64,000 nt of DNA, from NCBI GenBank assembly GCA_947683625.1, contig CANTUR010000125.1, forward strand, positions 372,001 through 436,000, read 5' to 3'. Below are positions 58,234 through 64,000 of the stretch, one piece after another; positions within the stretch are counted from its first letter, which is position 1, and the number at the start of each line of letters is the position of its first letter. This DNA comes from Mallotus nudiflorus. Its lineage: Eukaryota; Streptophyta; Magnoliopsida; Malpighiales; Euphorbiaceae. Under the pieces are notes generated by a model that worked only from the letters and a program-made list of their open reading frames with translations, was not told the origin of the DNA and did not search any database. Both the position numbers and the translations under genes were made by a program.

Positions 58234-59677
58234 CTCCCCCTCAAGTTGGTGAGTATATGTCAATCATTCCTAACTTGCCAAGTGAGCTATAGAATGTTTT
58301 TCAAGACACAGCCTTTGTGAGGATGTCAGCTAGTTGAGTCTAAGAAGAAACAAATGGAAGACTAATTATTCCTTAATTCAGAAGATCTCTTATGAACTGT
58401 TGTCAACCTCCACATGCTTAGTTCGATCATGTTGAACCAAGTTGTTTACAATTATTATGGTCACCTTATTATCATAATATAACAACATAGGCTTTGGATG
58501 ATTTAGTCCCAGATCCTGAACAATTCGCTTTATCTAGAGCAACTCACATACACCATGGGCAATTCCTCTAAACTTAGCTTCAGCACTTAACCTTACTATA
58601 ACTTTTTATTTCTTACTTCTCCAAGTGACTAAATTCTTTCTAATAAACGTAAAGTACCTAGATATTGATTTTCGATCAGTTTGATCTCCGGCCTAATCAA
58701 CATCTGTATAACTAGTAATTTCATAATCTTTATTTCTCCCCAAAAAATAAACCTTTGCTCAGAGAAAACTTCAGATATTTTAACACTCGATATACCGTAC
58801 CCATATGTTCTTTACACAGAGAATGCATGAATTGACTTACATAAGCAATATCCGACTAAGTATGAGATAAGTAAACTAATCTTCTCACTAGCTTTGGGTA
58901 TTAAGGTCAGTATCATATTATTTTTTAGAATTATGTTATTAATTCTAGAAGGATAATGAGGCTCGATATTTGGAGTTACTAGGGGAGACGAGTTTACCTC
59001 ATTATGCATATTCACAGTTTCCTCAGCTTTTGGTTTGGACTGGGAAGATATACTATCTTGATTAGCTTCAAGTCTATGTGAGATACTCATATTATCTTCA
59101 ATTATCTGTCTAGGTGAGATGCTCAAAAGATCAGGTGCCTGATCAGGTGAGATGCTCGAAATACTTGTAACACTCAATGAGATTACTTGACCAAGTGAGA
59201 TGCTCAGAACACTCTGTGAGACACTCAGAGTGTTATCTTCAAAGATGCTCTGAATTCTCTCCCCTTGAACAGAGCACTCAAATTGAGAGAAGAAATTATC
59301 ATTTTCATGAAACTGAATATTCTGAATTACATATATCTTCTTAGTATTCGGATCATAACATTAATATCCCTTTTGTAGATCAGCATAACCAACAAAGATA
59401 CACTAAATAGCTCGAGGAGCTAATCTACTGAGTACCTGATGAACATATGTCAAGCATCTAAAGATTCAGGGCTCAAGATTATTTAGAGGTGGAGATGAGA
59501 CAAGTTCCTAAAGCTTCTAAAGAGGAATTTTGAAATCGAGTACTCTTGATAGAGTTCATTTTATGAGATATGTCATGGATCGAATAGCCTCTCCCCAATA
59601 TTCTCAAGGAACATTCATGTCAAACAATGATGCTCAGATGACTTCTAATAACTGCCAATTTTTTTATTTTGTAATAC
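58234..59677 (-). pseudogene. copiaX pol: RNase H, linker and integrase end; RT core deleted
   Basis: - strand, from high to low coordinates: the end of integrase (RSMTYLI, IVGYAD-like DNA, then YDPNTKKIYVIQNIQFHEN near 59340). A Ser/Pro-rich linker follows (59177-58900, SVTSISSISPDQAPDLLSIS; VTPNIEPHYPSRIN). Then directly LVRRLVYLSHT, SQFMHSLCKEHMGTVYRVLK and the RNase H end ADILTKA, LGKLGMIDIYSPT. The reverse-transcriptase core with its YVDD box is missing between linker and RNase H. Stops throughout. The solo LTR copy 3 splits it from 63079 on. Confidence 0.78.
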
Positions 59678-62600
59678 TGTCACGACCCAAACCAAGGCCC
59701 ATGATTGGCGCTAAGGAACGAGAATTCTTTCGAATCCGGAACCTATAGCAAGCCTTGAAATAATAAAAACACACAATAAATGAAATAAAATAATTAAAAA
59801 TACATCAGAATTTAAATGTCAATAATTATGTACTAATTAATCTCCTCATATCATAAAATAAAATATTTTAGTATTACAATATTCAGAGACAGGTCTCTCT
59901 GAATTAAAATCAACATACATAAATACAAAGTACAACATCCAACTAATATAAATACAACTACTGCAGTTTTCTATAATACACTAATAAATAATTAAGTAGA
60001 TAATTTACATAATAAAGCCGGGGCAGAAGAAATCCGGCGAATAGATCTACTGCTGAGGTCTGATGAAGAAAACTCTCATGTAAAAATATTAACGGAGGGG
60101 AGTCAGACCTCACTGAGTGAATTGTTATAATATATATACACACATTACTAAATGAAAAATGCAAACAATTATATGTATATAATAAATATATATATAGGCA
60201 TGTACACACAGATGCTGAAAATCACTTATATATATAATACTGAAAAACATTAGTTTATGAAGGATCAAATAAAACCCTAAGTGATCGCAACCTCAATTGG
60301 CATTAAAAATCACTCTAGCCATATTGACTCACTTAATTCCAAATAAATTCACTTAATCCAACTAGACAGTAGACTGGCCTCGAGACACTAAGTCAATCGA
60401 GAGCTCCAGCAGTCTAACGGTCAGTGTGCTTGGCCCCAAGACACTTGGTCAACCGAGCTCTAGCAATCACACCATCAATCACATCAATCTCAATCATATC
60501 AATCATGTCATATTTCCTCAAATAAGTTAGTAATTCAACCTACAATCTATCGCACCAGTACGTACTCGGTCCTAGTGCTGCTCACTAGGAAGCACGTTCT
60601 ATCGATATCCTTCATTTAAAATAAAACATACATTCAAGTAACAAATAATGTATAAAGTCATTCATAATAATCAAATAAACCATATATATACTGGAAATAT
60701 ACCTAAAATAAACTAAGTATATTTCAAGTATATATATATAAAATAAATTCAATTAAAATATGAAATATACTCAAAATAAACCAATAATATACTTAAAAAT
60801 AATTTGAATATAAATTGAAGGTAAATCATGCATTTATTTCAAAATATACCAAGAATATACTAAAACTATACTCAAGTATTTAATAAAATAATTATGCATA
60901 ATCATATATTTAAAACATGTATTTCTAAAGCATGCAACCTAAAGAAATGTATATATACAATAACAACTCACAAGGATGCACTCCATGAGACTGGTCCGAC
61001 AGGCCTAATCCTCTAGGTTTCGGTCTCGACGTAACTAAACAATAAAAACGATCACAAAATCAGAATAAATATAACTTAGACTTCTAAAGATTCGATCTAA
61101 AATTATAAAATACAGATAGACACAGAATAGGAATTAGACCCGATGTCACGTTTTACGAGAATTCTACCAAAAATTCAATAGAACCTCCTCTGTAAAACAG
61201 ACATCTCTCTACTAAAAAGTAGAGTCGGTCCTGCAAGAAAAATACACTTCTATTTCGGAATTCACATAAATCCTCCGTTGGAATCTCAAACTATAAAGTT
61301 CCCCAACTGAGATCCACAATTCACCACAATACAAATAATACACTAAAATATATTAAAAATCAATAAATGCCATAAATGCCCTCCAAATATCAAAATATGT
61401 TATATTTAACATTAAAACACCAAAATAATTATTTTACCAATAATTACTTAAAAACCCTAAATAATAATATAATATTATTAAAAATCCCTTTTCCAATAAT
61501 TACACAAATAATAATAAAAAATCATTTTATAATTCCAAATAACTTAATTAGTCCAAATACATATTAAAATTACTAAAAATCCATTTTATTACAACAATAG
61601 TATATTATATATTATTTGAAAATAATTTTAAAAAATTATTATTAATTAATAAATAATTTATAAAAATCATTTTTCTACCTCAAGTATTATAAAAATCAAT
61701 TAAACATAATATTTAACTAAAATTACCACCAAATTACCAAATTAACCCTAATATTCAAAAATTCACATAATATACTAATAATACTCAAAAATTCAATAAA
61801 AATTATATAAATACACAAAAATTATTTTCTCAACATATATCTTAATAATATCAACAAATACATATAATTAACCAATAATTTCTAACAAAACATATATTTA
61901 ACCTAATTTTTCAAAATTGACATAAACCTAAAATAATTATATAAATTATATAAAAATCACAAAAATTAAAAAATCAACTCTCAAAATTAATAATATCTAC
62001 TAATAACACCAAAAATCATAATTTCATAATTTATATAATTAATTTGCGAAAATTAACAAAATAATAATAAAATATTCAAAAATTCACAAAAATCAAAATA
62101 ATTTTCAAAAATCAAAAAAATAATAATAATAAAGATGCAGATTGATCTTCTAGGAACAATATTTATTAAGGAAGATTGACTGGATCAAACGAAATCAACC
62201 TAAAAAAAATTATGAAACCCAAATGTTCAAAACCAAAAATTCAAGAAACAGTAAAAATGGAGGGATTAGAGCTCAAAGCGAAGCTCGGATCAATTTCACC
62301 AGAGCTTGAGAAGCTCAAGGACACTGGAAATGCGAAGAACGACAACTGGACGAAGAAGGAATGACGCCGGAAGCTTTTGTCAACCCTGCTGCTATTTCTG
62401 CTTGTCAATGCTGCCGGAGAAGAAGGAGGAGAGGATGGCGGAGTTGCTAGCTGACAGAGGGTGGTCCGGTGAGTTGAATGGAGAGGCACATCGATGGTAG
62501 GGGCTCGGACAGCAGCGCGATGGAGGGTGATGGCTCGGGTGGTTTACGGGGGAGGAAGGATATGTGTATATGTTTGATTTTTGCAAAGTAATAATATGTA

Positions 62601-63078
62601 TATATATATTTTTATATTAGTCTAGTTTATACATAAAAAACCCTCCACTAAGTATATACATATATATATATATACACAAATAAAATAATAATGATAACCT
62701 AATATATGTGTGCATGAATATTCATAATAACACATAATATAATCATGCAACAGTGCCTTTTAATAAAAATAGTAACAATAATAATAATAATCATCATCAT
62801 CATCATAATAATAATAAAAATAAACAATATCATTGTTAAAAATAATCTTAGTACCTAAATAGGATTATTAAAATAATTCTTAAAGTAATAAATATAACGT
62901 AAATAAATTCCTAAAATAATAGGTTTTAAAATAAATATTTACATAGAAAATTTTGATTAAACATGAAATAATGAATATTAATCACAAGATAGTAAAATAA
63001 TCAAATATAGTTTTAAATTTTATTAATACTGCATATCCTGATTTAAATTAAAATAATTTAAAAACTAGGGTTATTACA
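59678..63078 (+). mobile_element. Long solo LTR, copy 3 (about 3.4 kb)
   Basis: TGTCACGACCC to GTTATTACA, collinear with copies 1 and 2: cgaatccggaacctatagca, cctagtgctgctcactagg, cacgttttacgagaattcta, and a GC-rich stretch at about 62285-62555. The flanking 5-mers are aatac (59673-59677) and tatac (63079-63083), one mismatch. Inserted in copiaX pol, whose integrase reading continues on both sides. No internal genes. Confidence 0.85.
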
Positions 63079-64000
63079 TATACTATTATGTTGGGGAGTA
63101 TTGGTGTAAGAAGTTTAGTGGTGAATACCATGCTCGTGGCAAAATTCTTTAAGAGCCGAGTTAAGATACTCCCTACCATTTCTAGATTACAAGACTCAAA
63201 TTTTACTCTGGTATTGTGTGGCCACCATTTTGTACAAGTCCTAGAAAGTAAAGCACACATCTTCCTTGTTTGAAAGTAGAGATACCCATGTCATCCAGGT
63301 ATATTCATCAATAAATGTTACAAAATATTTAGCACCAGACAGAGTAGGAATCTAAGTAGATCCCCATACATCAAAATGAATGGTTATAAATATAATTGAA
63401 TTTTTATTATAACTCAGTACATATGAAATTCGATGGCCCTTTGCTAATTCATAAATATCACATTTGAATTCAGAGTCTATGATACCCAAAAACAATTCTA
63501 GCTTTATTTGTCTAAAATAATTAAAAAGAAAGATGTCCAAGATGATGATGCCATAAAATGACTTAGTATTTATCCCAGCGACTTGTACCAACACTATTGA
63601 CTTGACTTGATTTCTGACTTGAATCACCATGCAAATCAAGATAGTACAACTTTCCACATTTAACACCAGAGCCAAGAATCTGGTGCATTGCAATGTTATA
63701 AAATAAACAATAGTTAAGCCAAAATTTGACAGTGCAGTTTAAGGTTCCAGTGATTTGGCCAACAGATAGTAGATTACAAGAAAGAAATGAAACAATAAGA
63801 ACAATATCTAGATTAAGAGAGTCAGAATTAGATATTGATCCTTCATGAGTGACAAGTGTTATTCCTCTATTAGCAGTTAGGATATTTTATTAGGTTGATG
63901 GTTGAATGAATGTAAGATAATGGGTGGAATTTGTCATATGATCAGTAGCACATGTATCAATAATCCATGTATTATTTCAAGTAAGATTTGTCACATATGA
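63079..64000 (-). pseudogene. copiaX pol: protease and integrase start (partial)
   Basis: On the - strand from the right edge: TNLTWNNTWIIDTCATDHMT, the protease site with DTGA changed to DTCA, then SFLSCNLLSVGQITGTLNC. Then ILGSGVKCGKLYYLDLHGDS, YELAKGHRISYVLSYN, a FDVWGST first catalytic Asp of integrase, and GAKYFVTFIDEYTWMTWVSL-like DNA toward 63280. Interrupted by stops. Gag and upstream parts lie beyond the window. Confidence 0.8.

Overview
This is AT-rich nuclear DNA from a flowering plant, probably a eudicot. The basis is plant-type Copia and Gypsy retrotransposons, LINE, CACTA and Mutator-like relics, and family-1 UDP-glycosyltransferase (UGT) coding sequence with a plant PSPG box. 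I see no intact protein-coding gene, no rRNA or tRNA gene, and no CRISPR array. The window is a decayed tandem array of UGT73-like glycosyltransferase genes buried in nested transposons.

UGT loci, left to right. UGT-A (13918-14273 and 19291-20408) is split by a nearly complete Copia element. UGT-B (28700-30131) and UGT-C (42720-44191) are uninterrupted by transposons but carry frameshifts and nonsense codons. UGT-D (46985-47128) is a short internal relic. UGT-E is in two halves: codons 1 to about 96 on the + strand (49510-49797) and about codon 97 onward on the - strand (57440-57997), each abutting an LTR of the same Copia family at the same UGT codon. A conserved non-coding block of roughly 100-150 bp precedes UGT-B, UGT-C and UGT-E. 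A fourth copy lies at 20455-20600 with no UGT behind it, which suggests a lost gene.

Transposon layout. 1-3894: end of a + strand Copia whose 3' LTR was hit by a 3.2 kb solo LTR (620-3857, perfect 5-bp target duplication). 3960-13460: one - strand LINE broken by a 5'-truncated Copia (6144-7572) and a nearly full Copia (8022-12770); the LINE ORF1 frame resumes on both sides of the latter. 14274-19290: Copia with 165-bp LTRs, primer-binding site and polypurine tract, inside UGT-A. 20409-28464: AT-rich spacer with an inverted-repeat element and old dispersed repeats. 32440-32796: CACTA-type ORF relic. 34174-39505: a mosaic of Copia and Gypsy pieces in both orientations. 44282-45227: Mutator-like inverted-repeat element with a possible captured coding segment. 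49798-64000: a Copia family (copiaX), two more copies of the long solo LTR (50058-54011, 59678-63078) and a Tnt1-like Copia (54012-57439).

The most interesting structural reading is that UGT-E was first split by copiaX, then hit by the Tnt1-like element, and then part of it was inverted. One inversion breakpoint would lie near 54012 and the other to the right of this window. Nothing here works as a pathway today; the ancestral genes would have encoded cytosolic sugar transferases acting on small-molecule acceptors. Element boundaries, percentages and alignments were judged by eye.
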